Shown: positions 35,672 through 43,623 of the stretch, in pieces | Position numbering within the stretch: position 1 is the first letter of the stretch | Layout: each line of letters opens with the position of its first letter | NCBI GenBank assembly: GCA_963674545.2 | Contig: CAXXFB010000001.1 | Span: forward strand, 1,736,001-1,800,000 | Direction of reading: 5' to 3' | DNA length: 64,000 nt | From: JABGQS01 sp963674545 | GTDB taxonomy: Bacteria > Bacillota > Clostridia > Christensenellales > SZUA-584 | Notes under the pieces: generated by a model | The model's database searches: none | What the model saw: only the letters and a program-made list of their open reading frames with translations | What the model was told of the DNA's origin: nothing | Position numbers and translations under genes: made by a program

Positions 35672-35980
35672 ATGATAATAATGACCACTGAAAACCTTGG
35701 CAAAGAATTTGAACCGCTAGGCCTTGTAAGAGGATCTATGATACAGAGCAAACACATAGGCAAAGATATGATGGCCAGTTTTAAAACACTGGTCGGCGGA
35801 GAGCTGAAAGCCTATACTCAGATGATGGAAGAATCAAGAGAGCAGGCAATCAGCCGTATGGTCAAACAGGCGGAAGCGCTTGGTGCTGATGCGGTAATAG
35901 GCATGAGATTCTCATCAAGCTCGGTAATGCAGGGCGCTGCCGAAGTCACATGCTACGGCACAGCAATAAAATATAAGTAA
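35672..35980 (+). CDS. YbjQ/UPF0145 family protein
   Basis: This 102-residue protein belongs to the UPF0145 heavy-metal-binding-like family that forms pentamers. The conserved C-terminal AEALGADAVIGMRFSSSSVM and EVTCYGTAIKYK are diagnostic, and the N-terminal KEFEPLGLVRGSMIQSKHIG also fits. No catalytic function is established. GGAGGA lies nine bases before the ATG. The AI-2E permease gene follows 22 bases later. Confidence 0.88.
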   Translation: MIIMTTENLGKEFEPLGLVRGSMIQSKHIGKDMMASFKTLVGGELKAYTQMMEESREQAISRMVKQAEALGADAVIGMRFSSSSVMQGAAEVTCYGTAIKYK

Positions 35981-36002
35981 TAAAGAATAAAGGAAAAGAC
36001 TA

Positions 36003-37247
36003 ATGAAACGGCCAAAGAGCAGATACGTTAAAATAGCCATAACAGTGGTTATTTCTGCTGCAATACTATATGCCGTAATATCTATAATCGACAACATCGG
36101 CCTTGTCTGGGAAAGCGTCGGCGATGCTTTTTCGTTTATAAAAAGAATACTCAGCCCAGTTATCATCGGCTTTGTAGTCGCTTTTTTGCTCCACCGACCT
36201 TCTGACTTCTTTGCAAGGTTACTTCAGAAAAGCAAATTTTTCAAAAAACGTCAAAGGCTATCGGTAATACTTGGCGTTTTTATAACGTTTATACTATTCC
36301 TTGCTCTGCTTGCAGCTTTTCTATATCTTTTGATACCAAGCTTCATCGATAGTATAAAGTCCTTAAGCGTAGACGTCCCAAAATACGCAGATGACGTATA
36401 CACGTGGACTTTGGACACAGCAAAAGCCCCGGTAATCTCCAGCATACTCGATTTTCTGGGCGTCAAGATCCCGGATTCACAGTCTATAAGCGAGCTAATC
36501 GTCGAATACTGGACAGAGCTTACAGCGCTTTTGCAGTCCGCTACGGCCACAGCTTTCGGATTCGTGCTGGATGTCGGCAGATTCTTATACGACTTTGTGC
36601 TCGGCATGTTCTTTACCGTATACATGCTTTTGTATAAACGGCATATAAAAGAACAGGTTAAGACCTTGGGCAAATCCGTCTTCAAAGGCTTCTACTATAA
36701 GCTTGCCTTCACATACAAAGTCGCCGATGACATGTTCTATAAGTTTATTGCCGGTAAAGGAATATGCTCTATAGCAATAGGTATCGCAACGTTCATTATC
36801 TGCGCCATAATGGGTTTCAAATACGTACCACTTATAAGCATTATAGTAGCTGTTACAAACATGGTTCCTACTTTTGGTCCGTTTATAGGCGCCATACCTG
36901 CGACGATTCTGGCGCTGATGACCTCACCCATCTACGGCCTCTATATGATAATAATAATCATAGCTCTGCAGATAGTTGAAGGAAATATAATAGCGCCGAG
37001 AATCCTCGGAAGCGCCCTTGGGCTTAACGGCTTCTGGATAATATTCTCTATAATCATAATGGGCGCTCTGTTCGGGATAGTCGGCATGCTGGTCGCCGCT
37101 CCGCTGTTCGGACTGATACGCATACTCCTTAAAAACTGGGTAATAATAAGAAACAAGGATTATGAAAAGCTTACTCCCGAAGAGGAATATGCAGCAAGCT
37201 TACAGCGGTATAAACAATGGACTGCAAAAAAAAACCAAAAAAGATAA
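36003..37247 (+). CDS. AI-2E family transporter
   Basis: This 414-residue membrane protein has about eight transmembrane helices with the family pattern. An N-terminal pair is followed by a soluble loop (about residues 110-190), then FVLGMFFTVYMLLYKR, and the conserved MGFKYVPLISIIVAVTNMVP and FGPFIGAIPATILAL, ending in GSALGLNGFWIIFSIIIMG. Family members export autoinducer-2 or act as Na+/H+ antiporters, and the sequence does not tell which. AAAGGAAAAG precedes the ATG. Confidence 0.88.
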   Translation: MKRPKSRYVKIAITVVISAAILYAVISIIDNIGLVWESVGDAFSFIKRILSPVIIGFVVAFLLHRPSDFFARLLQKSKFFKKRQRLSVILGVFITFILFLALLAAFLYLLIPSFIDSIKSLSVDVPKYADDVYTWTLDTAKAPVISSILDFLGVKIPDSQSISELIVEYWTELTALLQSATATAFGFVLDVGRFLYDFVLGMFFTVYMLLYKRHIKEQVKTLGKSVFKGFYYKLAFTYKVADDMFYKFIAGKGICSIAIGIATFIICAIMGFKYVPLISIIVAVTNMVPTFGPFIGAIPATILALMTSPIYGLYMIIIIIALQIVEGNIIAPRILGSALGLNGFWIIFSIIIMGALFGIVGMLVAAPLFGLIRILLKNWVIIRNKDYEKLTPEEEYAASLQRYKQWTAKKNQKR

Positions 37248-37264
37248 AACCAAGGAGAAAAAAA

Positions 37265-38434
37265 ATGCAAAACTTTAGGTTTCAAAATTCAACAGAGATA
37301 ATCTTTGGCAGAGACACACAGAAAGAAACGGGACAGGAAGTAAAAAAATATGGCACAAAAGCTCTTCTGCACTTCGGAAGCGACAGAATCAAAAAGAATG
37401 ACCTATTTGATGAAATAACATCTTCGCTAAAAGAAGCAGGAGTAGAATATATCGAACTTGGCGGAGTCGAGCCAAACCCACGCATCGGGCTTGTACGTGA
37501 AGGTGTCGAGCTGTGCCGCCAAAACGGTATAGACTTCATACTCCCAATCGGTGGAGGCAGCGCAATAGACTCAGCCAAAGCTATTGCTTCTGGTTTCTAC
37601 TACAACGGCGATGTATGGGACTTCTTTAACGGTAAAGCACAGGTGACGGACTCTCTGCCTCTCGGAGTAGTGCTAACTATTCCTGCTGCCGGAAGCGAAT
37701 CAAGCGACAGCGGCGTTATCTCAAATCCGCAAACAAAAGAAAAAATACCTTTCGGTCATCCGGGACTTCGCCCCAGGTTCGCTATAATGAATCCTGAACT
37801 GACTTATTCACTGCCAGCCTACCAAACGGCCTGCGGCGCTGCGGATATCATGGCACATGTTATGGAGCGCTATTTTACAAACGTGAAAGACGTGGACTTT
37901 ACTGACCGTCTGTGCGAAGCGACTCTTAAAGCGATGATACATAATACGCCCAAAGCCATAGCCGATCCGTATGACTACGCCGCCAGAAGCGAAGTGATGT
38001 GGGCAGGCACAGTAGCCCACAACGACCTGCTCGGCACAGGCAGACAAGCTGACTGGGCTTCCCACGCTATAGAACACGAGTTCTCTGCATATAACGACGT
38101 AGCTCATGGTGCAGGGCTTGCCGTCATTTTCCCGGCCTATCTAAAATACGTACATAAGCATGACCTTGACCGTATGGTTCAGTTTGCAGTCCGCGTTATG
38201 GGTGTAGACCAGTCTTTCAGTGACCCTGAAGGCACAGCGCTTGAAGGCATAAAACGCCTAAAAGAATTCTTTTGCTCCATCGGCCTTCCAACCAGCCTTA
38301 AGGCGATTAACGTACCCGACGATGTGCTTGACTACATAGCAGAGCACACTTACAAATCAGAAAGCAATGTGATCGGTTCGTTCGTTAAGCTTGGGACAAA
38401 AGACATAAGAAACATTCTTGAACTTGCTAAATAA
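37265..38434 (+). CDS. Iron-containing alcohol dehydrogenase (butanol dehydrogenase type)
   Basis: This 389-residue group III alcohol dehydrogenase resembles the NAD(P)H-dependent butanol dehydrogenases and YqhD of fermentative bacteria. The cofactor site is ILPIGGGSAIDSAKAIA near residue 90. The metal ligands are seen in CGAADIMAHVMERYF (Asp and His) and ASHAIEHEFSAYNDVAHGAGL (two His). The start was moved to the ATG at 37265 because AAGGAG precedes it, while the longer version overlaps the permease gene. A strong terminator follows. Confidence 0.92.
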   Translation: MQNFRFQNSTEIIFGRDTQKETGQEVKKYGTKALLHFGSDRIKKNDLFDEITSSLKEAGVEYIELGGVEPNPRIGLVREGVELCRQNGIDFILPIGGGSAIDSAKAIASGFYYNGDVWDFFNGKAQVTDSLPLGVVLTIPAAGSESSDSGVISNPQTKEKIPFGHPGLRPRFAIMNPELTYSLPAYQTACGAADIMAHVMERYFTNVKDVDFTDRLCEATLKAMIHNTPKAIADPYDYAARSEVMWAGTVAHNDLLGTGRQADWASHAIEHEFSAYNDVAHGAGLAVIFPAYLKYVHKHDLDRMVQFAVRVMGVDQSFSDPEGTALEGIKRLKEFFCSIGLPTSLKAINVPDDVLDYIAEHTYKSESNVIGSFVKLGTKDIRNILELAK

Positions 38435-38439
38435 TATAC

Positions 38440-38478
38440 TAAAAGCGCTTTTCCACAACTGGAAAAGCGCTTTTTTAT
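38440..38478 (+). terminator. Terminator after the alcohol dehydrogenase gene
   Basis: AAAAGCGCTTTTCCA (38441-38455) pairs perfectly with TGGAAAAGCGCTTTT (38460-38474) and continues into Ts. Confidence 0.9.
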
Positions 38479-38539
38479 ACTTTTATCGCACTAAAAAAGC
38501 CACCTTAAACAAAGCAGCTAATCTATTAAAAGCAAAATC

Positions 38540-38773
38540 TTATCCTCTAACCAGATAGTTAAGAAGAAGATTTAAATCTTCGGGCTCGGATACCAGCAGT
38601 TCAAGTTCATCTATCTTTGCTTCAGAAAACATCTGCGTCAGCATAATGTACTGGCATAGGGTAGATTTAAGATTGAGTCTGTCACCTTCTGAAGTCACCA
38701 ATTCAACTTTGCCTTTAACATCTTTGAGCACTTCGAAAAACTTCTGTGGTTCTGTGATGTTTTTAATCTTCAT
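38540..38773 (-). CDS. Small conserved clostridial protein of unknown function
   Basis: This 77-residue acidic protein begins MKIKNITEPQKFFEVLKDVK and has a central VELVTSEGDRLNLKSTL and an end rich in leucine and glutamate. Short proteins of this kind are widespread in Clostridia and have often been mislabelled as 'polyA polymerase'. Nothing in the sequence supports a polymerase. GGGGGAAATACAAC precedes the ATG. The lone gene lies between a + strand terminator and the orphan gene at 38874. Confidence 0.75.
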   Translation of the reverse strand: MKIKNITEPQKFFEVLKDVKGKVELVTSEGDRLNLKSTLCQYIMLTQMFSEAKIDELELLVSEPEDLNLLLNYLVRG

Positions 38774-38873
38774 GTTGTATTTCCCCCTTTTATTATTAGC
38801 CTTTTGGCCTACTTAAATATACCACAATAAGCTTTGTTATGTCAATGCGGCAGGGAGCTTAAAAAACGCAGTA

Positions 38874-40613
38874 TCAAGGCGTTTTTAGCCCCAGTATCCC
38901 GGCGTATTTTTTGTTTTTTGAAGACAGCTCTTTTTCACCGAGGCTCAGCTCTTTTCCTTCTGCTTTTCTGATATACGTATACAAAACGCTGCTGAGTCCC
39001 TCTGCAAGGTTGTGCTTGTCGTGCACTGCAATATCCAGTCTCTCTCTTACCGTTGAAATGTTCTTTGGATCAGCCAGAAGCGATGCTATTGCAAAGGTGT
39101 TGATTGCATATCCCGCTTTTGCCCGCAATAGCAGTTTTGCCGCCATCTCGAAACGCCCCATATGCATATAGGCCCACGCTATTTTCTCGCTGATATACCA
39201 TGTGTTACGTTTTCTGTCCCTTAGCGTATCAGAAACCTTCTTTGCACCATCAAGAATTTTTATAGCTTTTTGCGCATAACGCTCGGATTTCTCTTTGTCT
39301 GCTTCAATCATCAGTACAAACGCAATATCGCAGTACATAGCGCCGATATGATAGAGTTTTTTTATAGGTGAATTTGTCCACTTCTTTTCCTGTGCAGCCA
39401 GCTTCTTTATATTCAGCGTACCATCAAGCTGCATATCGCATTCGGCCGCAAAGCTTCGCTTTAAGTGCACCCGTGCACTCTCAAGGTTCAGCTTGTCTAT
39501 CTTGTCTATTTTCACATCCGGCTTTTGTCCTGTAAGTTTAGCAAGGTAATATTCATGTATCGGCAGATTTGTATCTTCATGATAGTATTTGCCCAGCACA
39601 AAAAGCGCTTTTGCATATTCCCTTAAGTTCTCCTTCTTTTTCTCCTCGTCGTTTAAGTTTTCATAAAGCATCAGCGCCTGGACGAGATGCTCTTCGCCCA
39701 CCTGCCTTATTTCACGCAGCAGGCTTGCCTCAGCCTTGCCGTAAGATTTCTTTGCGAACAGCAGATAAGGCGCCTGTTTTTCTATTATCAGCTTTCCTTT
39801 GCGGTAGTGGTTCTTTATGCTGTCGGGGTTCATCTCTATTGCTCTGCTCAGCCACTCGTTCGCATTTTCTATCTCGTGCTCTAAGTTTTCATCCCGTCTC
39901 TCACCCGGGCGCATAAGCTCGTGAACATTAGAATAATACCTGTATGCAAGCGCTGTAGCAAACCTTGCACTCTTTGGTTCGATCTCATATCCACGTTTAA
40001 AGAACGCAATGCTGTATTTCCTGTACTTTGCTTTCTTCTCAAGCTCTTTTATATCCTTCGCAGGAGTCAGCAACGAAACTGCCATCTTGCTGCACGACAT
40101 TCCCAAGTCGTATAGGATATCCGCATCGTTCCAAATATAGGGGTTTTGGTCCGCTTCGCTCAACGGAGCAAACATCATGCACACAGCGTTATACTCTTTT
40201 CTGCTCATCAGCTCTTCTATCTTTATCTGCCTCTGTGCAGCCGCTGTTATGTCTTCTTTTTCAGGCAGTATATAAACCACAGGAGGCAGCCCCCGCTCAT
40301 CCGAGGTTTTGTAGATATCGCTTATTTTCTTTAACTGTCTTGATACATACCTGCTGGTTATATCAAGCTTTTTCGAATCGCCAAGCTCAAAGAGTATTCT
40401 GTCTTTAAGTATGTCGGTTTTCTCTATTTTTATGCTGTAAGCATGTGCATTTTCGTTTTCTCTGCCTGCAAAAAAAGCGATGCATTCTTTTTGCTTCTCC
40501 AGCATCTTTTTATATCCTGGAAAAGCCTTTATAAAATGCTCGAAATATCTTCCTGAAAGCTTATATGTTTTCCCTTTGAACCCAGGGTCGAAAAAAGTGA
40601 TTACAAGACTCAT
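38874..40613 (-). CDS. Orphan 579-residue protein with helical TPR-like region
   Basis: I do not recognise this protein. The first 120 residues are mixed beta-type (MSLVITFFDPGFKGKTYKL and later PPVVYILPEKE). The remainder is helical with repeated aromatic/alanine spacings that resemble tetratricopeptide repeats, for example SARFATALAYRYYSNVHEL, EWLSRAIEMNPDSIKNHYRK and ARVHLKRSFAAE. It is rich in lysine and glutamate and has no signal peptide or membrane helix, so it is cytoplasmic. GGAGGA precedes the ATG. It is monocistronic. A scaffold or binding role is plausible from the repeats but is inference. Confidence 0.7.
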   Translation of the reverse strand: MSLVITFFDPGFKGKTYKLSGRYFEHFIKAFPGYKKMLEKQKECIAFFAGRENENAHAYSIKIEKTDILKDRILFELGDSKKLDITSRYVSRQLKKISDIYKTSDERGLPPVVYILPEKEDITAAAQRQIKIEELMSRKEYNAVCMMFAPLSEADQNPYIWNDADILYDLGMSCSKMAVSLLTPAKDIKELEKKAKYRKYSIAFFKRGYEIEPKSARFATALAYRYYSNVHELMRPGERRDENLEHEIENANEWLSRAIEMNPDSIKNHYRKGKLIIEKQAPYLLFAKKSYGKAEASLLREIRQVGEEHLVQALMLYENLNDEEKKKENLREYAKALFVLGKYYHEDTNLPIHEYYLAKLTGQKPDVKIDKIDKLNLESARVHLKRSFAAECDMQLDGTLNIKKLAAQEKKWTNSPIKKLYHIGAMYCDIAFVLMIEADKEKSERYAQKAIKILDGAKKVSDTLRDRKRNTWYISEKIAWAYMHMGRFEMAAKLLLRAKAGYAINTFAIASLLADPKNISTVRERLDIAVHDKHNLAEGLSSVLYTYIRKAEGKELSLGEKELSSKNKKYAGILGLKTP

Positions 40614-40778
40614 CTTATCCTCCTGTTATTAGGGTAGATGTCTAATTTCATTTTAGCATTAATGGTTTATATTGGCAAACATAAGCCTCAAATAAAACTT
40701 AATGTGAAATATTCATTCCTTTGTATTTTTGTGCTCTTTGGTATATAATTCTATCTAAGAAGTTTTAGGAGACAATAT

Positions 40779-41693
40779 ATGAAATACTCAGTTATCGTTC
40801 CGGTTTTCAACGAGCAGGAAGTCCTCCCTCTCTCATACGCAAGAATAAAAAAGGCGATGGGGTCTTTTAGCAGTTATGAGATAATATTCGTGGACGACGG
40901 TTCCCGTGACGATACACTCGAGCAATTAAGACAGATAGCGAAAGAAGACCAGAACGTAAAGGTAATAAGCTTCTCTCGGAACTTTGGCCATCAGGAAGCT
41001 GTTTCGGCAGGAATGGCTAAAAGCTCCGGCGACGCTGTAATAATCATCGACTGCGACCTTCAGGACCCGCCCGAAGTGATTCCTCAGATGATTGAAAAAT
41101 GGAAGGCAGGTGCAGATATAGTCTATGGCAGGCGTATAAAACGCAAGGGCGAAAGCGTCTTTAAAAAGCTGACGGCCTGGGTCTATTACCGGCTTATCCG
41201 TGCGCTGGGCGGTCAGTACATTCCGCCGAATACCGGCGACTTCCGGCTTATCGACAGGCGTGTCTGCGATGTTCTCAACTCAATGCCGGAGCGCAACAGA
41301 TTTCTTCGCGGCATGTCGGCATGGTCCGGCTTCAACGCAGAGCCTTTGGATTTTGTACGTGAAGAACGTGTTGCCGGACAAACAAAATATTCACTGAAAA
41401 AGATGTTAAAGCTAGCCGGTGACGGTGCAGTCTCGTTCTCTAACAAGCCCTTAAAAGCGCCGCTTATACTCGGCATTTTCTTTGGGTTTGTTTCTTTTGC
41501 CTACCTCATTATAGCTATAATACTATGTGCTCTTGGGATAATGGCGCTAATGCATGTGTTGTTTGCAGCCGTTTTCCTGCTAATATCTATGATGTTTTTA
41601 TGTCTTGGCATATTCGGTCTCTACCTTGGCAGAATATACGACGAATCAAAGCAGCGCCCAATATATATAATAAACGAACAAATAAACTTTTGA
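40779..41693 (+). CDS. Family 2 glycosyltransferase, membrane-anchored (GtrB/DPM type)
   Basis: This 304-residue enzyme resembles the polyprenyl-phosphate glycosyltransferases. The GT-A domain starts YSVIVPVFNEQEVLP and contains IIFVDDGSRDDTLEQL, FSRNFGHQEAVSAGM, and the metal-binding VIIIDCDLQDPPEVIPQM (DxD-like). Two C-terminal transmembrane helices (about 225-285) anchor it. It likely transfers a sugar from a nucleotide donor to undecaprenyl phosphate for surface glycosylation. GGAG precedes the ATG. The aminopeptidase gene follows 36 bases later. Confidence 0.9.
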   Translation: MKYSVIVPVFNEQEVLPLSYARIKKAMGSFSSYEIIFVDDGSRDDTLEQLRQIAKEDQNVKVISFSRNFGHQEAVSAGMAKSSGDAVIIIDCDLQDPPEVIPQMIEKWKAGADIVYGRRIKRKGESVFKKLTAWVYYRLIRALGGQYIPPNTGDFRLIDRRVCDVLNSMPERNRFLRGMSAWSGFNAEPLDFVREERVAGQTKYSLKKMLKLAGDGAVSFSNKPLKAPLILGIFFGFVSFAYLIIAIILCALGIMALMHVLFAAVFLLISMMFLCLGIFGLYLGRIYDESKQRPIYIINEQINF

Positions 41694-41729
41694 TTATAAA
41701 TTTGTACTAAGTGAAAGAAAGGAAAAACT

Positions 41730-42842
41730 ATGATAGACGAAAGATTGAAAAAATTATGCAATTCACTTGTAAATTACTCTATGAAGGTCAAGAAGGGTGA
41801 AAAGGTCCTCATAGAGAACTTCGACTGTCCGGCAGAGCTCTCAGCCCAGCTTATCAAAGAAGTGTATGCGGCCGGCGGCCTACCCTATAGTGTAATTCGG
41901 CAGGAGAAAATACAGCGCGCGCTATTAATGAGTGCAACAAAAGAGCAGATCGAAGATATGGCACGCTATGATTCTATGAGAATGCAGGACATGGATGCAT
42001 ATGTTGCTTTCCGCGGCAAAGAAAACACAAGCGAACTAGGCGACGTAGCTGAAGACAACCTTAATCTCTACAGCTCGCTATACTCTAAGAAAGTGCATCA
42101 CGATATACGTGTGGGCAAAACAAAGTGGGTGGTCCTTAGGTTCCCTAACGGTTCTATGGCGCAGCTTGCCGGGATGAGTACAGAGCAGTTCGAAGATTTC
42201 TATTTCAACGTATGCAACCTCGACTATTCCAAGATGGACAGGGCAATGGACTCTATGAAAAAACTGCTTGAGTCTACCGACAAAGTCCGAATCGTTGCAA
42301 AAGACACCGACATCTCTTTTTCCATTAAAGACATGCCTGCTATAAAGTGCTCCGGACACCTAAACGTCCCGGACGGTGAAATTTATACAGCCCCGATAAA
42401 GAACAGCGTGAACGGCGTAATAACATACAACACACCGTCGCTGTATCAAGGTTTCAAGTTCGAGAATATCAACTTCGAGTTCAAAGACGGCAAGATAATA
42501 AAAGCTGCTTCCAACGATACAGCCCGCATGAACAAAATACTCGACACAGACGAAGGAGCAAGATATATCGGCGAATTTGCACTTGGTGTAAACCCGTATA
42601 TCAAAGACCCGATGTGTGATACTCTTTTTGACGAGAAGATAGCCGGCTCGATTCACTTTACACCCGGCGCTAGCTATGACGATGCGTACAACGGCAATGA
42701 CAGTGCAGTACACTGGGATATAGTACAGATACAAAGGCCGGAATACGGCGGCGGCGAGATATACTTCGACGATAAACTTATAAGAAAAGACGGAGTATTT
42801 CTCGGCGAGCTCGACGTTCTGAACGAGGAAAACTTGAAATAG
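41730..42842 (+). CDS. M29 family metallo-aminopeptidase (AmpS type)
   Basis: This 370-residue peptidase belongs to family M29 (thermophilic aminopeptidase/AmpS). The expected metal-site and catalytic residues are seen in VPDGEIYTAP (Glu), ARYIGEFALGVNP (Glu), GSIHFTPGASYDD (His and Tyr) and DSAVHWDIV (His and Asp). There is no signal peptide, so it acts in the cytoplasm on short peptides. AAAGGAAAAA precedes the ATG at 41730. A strong terminator follows. Confidence 0.9.
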   Translation: MIDERLKKLCNSLVNYSMKVKKGEKVLIENFDCPAELSAQLIKEVYAAGGLPYSVIRQEKIQRALLMSATKEQIEDMARYDSMRMQDMDAYVAFRGKENTSELGDVAEDNLNLYSSLYSKKVHHDIRVGKTKWVVLRFPNGSMAQLAGMSTEQFEDFYFNVCNLDYSKMDRAMDSMKKLLESTDKVRIVAKDTDISFSIKDMPAIKCSGHLNVPDGEIYTAPIKNSVNGVITYNTPSLYQGFKFENINFEFKDGKIIKAASNDTARMNKILDTDEGARYIGEFALGVNPYIKDPMCDTLFDEKIAGSIHFTPGASYDDAYNGNDSAVHWDIVQIQRPEYGGGEIYFDDKLIRKDGVFLGELDVLNEENLK

Positions 42843-42859
42843 TCTAAGCACAGACGATC

Positions 42860-42894
42860 AAAGGAACCTGACTCCTGTTAGGTTCCTTTTTTGC
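42860..42894 (+). terminator. Terminator after the M29 aminopeptidase gene
   Basis: AAAGGAACCT (42860-42869) pairs perfectly with AGGTTCCTTT (42880-42889), followed by further Ts. Confidence 0.88.
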
Positions 42895-43059
42895 TTTAGA
42901 CACTCACCCAATGTTTATTTTCTCATTAAAAAGGTTTATAATTAAATATATTCATAAAACTTCTGACTTTTTAATTACAACCTACGTAGTATAGTGTAAA
43001 GAATACTTTTTGAAGCGGCCGCAGACAAAAATCTATTATAGACCGGAGGAGAAAGCGTT

Positions 43060-43623
43060 TTGTGTGATGCAAAGCTTGTTTCTGGGATGCTTAGCGGTGA
43101 TATCTTCGCAGCCGAAAAGCTTATAAAAAAATATAAAAAAGAGCTGCTTGGGTTTTGCTATACAAAGCTTCTAAGTCCACAGCTCGCCGAAGACTGTTAT
43201 CAGGAAACATGGGAAAAGACTTTTCGCAGTCTTAGCGCATTCGACCAGAGCCTCAGCTTCCGGGCGTGGATATTCACGATCTGCCGCAACACGGTATATG
43301 ACGAGCTAAGAAAATCAAAGGCAGCTTCCCGTGGTGGAAGTGAAAAACACTCGCTCGACATAGAATATTATGAAACGCTGCTCAGTATGCAGCAGACCAC
43401 TGAACAGCTAGCTGTTGGCAGGGAACAGCGCAAAGAGCTGCTGGGCGCAGTATACTCGCTGCCGGACAAGTATAAAGACATAGTGATGCTGCGATACTTT
43501 CACTCAAAAACGTTCGGCGAGGTATCCGAGCTTTTGAATGTCCCCGAAAGCACGGTGAAATACCGGCTTGACAAAGCAGTTAAACTGCTGAAAAAGAAAC
43601 TGGGGGATGCTTGGTATGAATAA
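43060..43623 (+). CDS. ECF-type RNA polymerase sigma factor
   Basis: This 187-residue extracytoplasmic-function sigma factor has region 2 at about residues 20-90 (LAEDCYQETWEKTFRSLSAF and FRAWIFTICRNTVYDELRKSK) and region 4 at about 130-180 (LPDKYKDIVMLRYFHSKTF and LLNVPESTVKYRLDKAVKLL). Regions 1 and 3 are absent, as expected. The start is a TTG behind GGAGGA (43045-43050). It overlaps the next gene, an RsgI-like membrane protein, by eight bases. That protein is therefore the likely anti-sigma factor. Confidence 0.88.
   Translation: MCDAKLVSGMLSGDIFAAEKLIKKYKKELLGFCYTKLLSPQLAEDCYQETWEKTFRSLSAFDQSLSFRAWIFTICRNTVYDELRKSKAASRGGSEKHSLDIEYYETLLSMQQTTEQLAVGREQRKELLGAVYSLPDKYKDIVMLRYFHSKTFGEVSELLNVPESTVKYRLDKAVKLLKKKLGDAWYE

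Noticed and set aside
38540..38773. PolyA polymerase
   Set aside because: The label is common for this short family, but a 77-residue protein has no nucleotidyltransferase motif.
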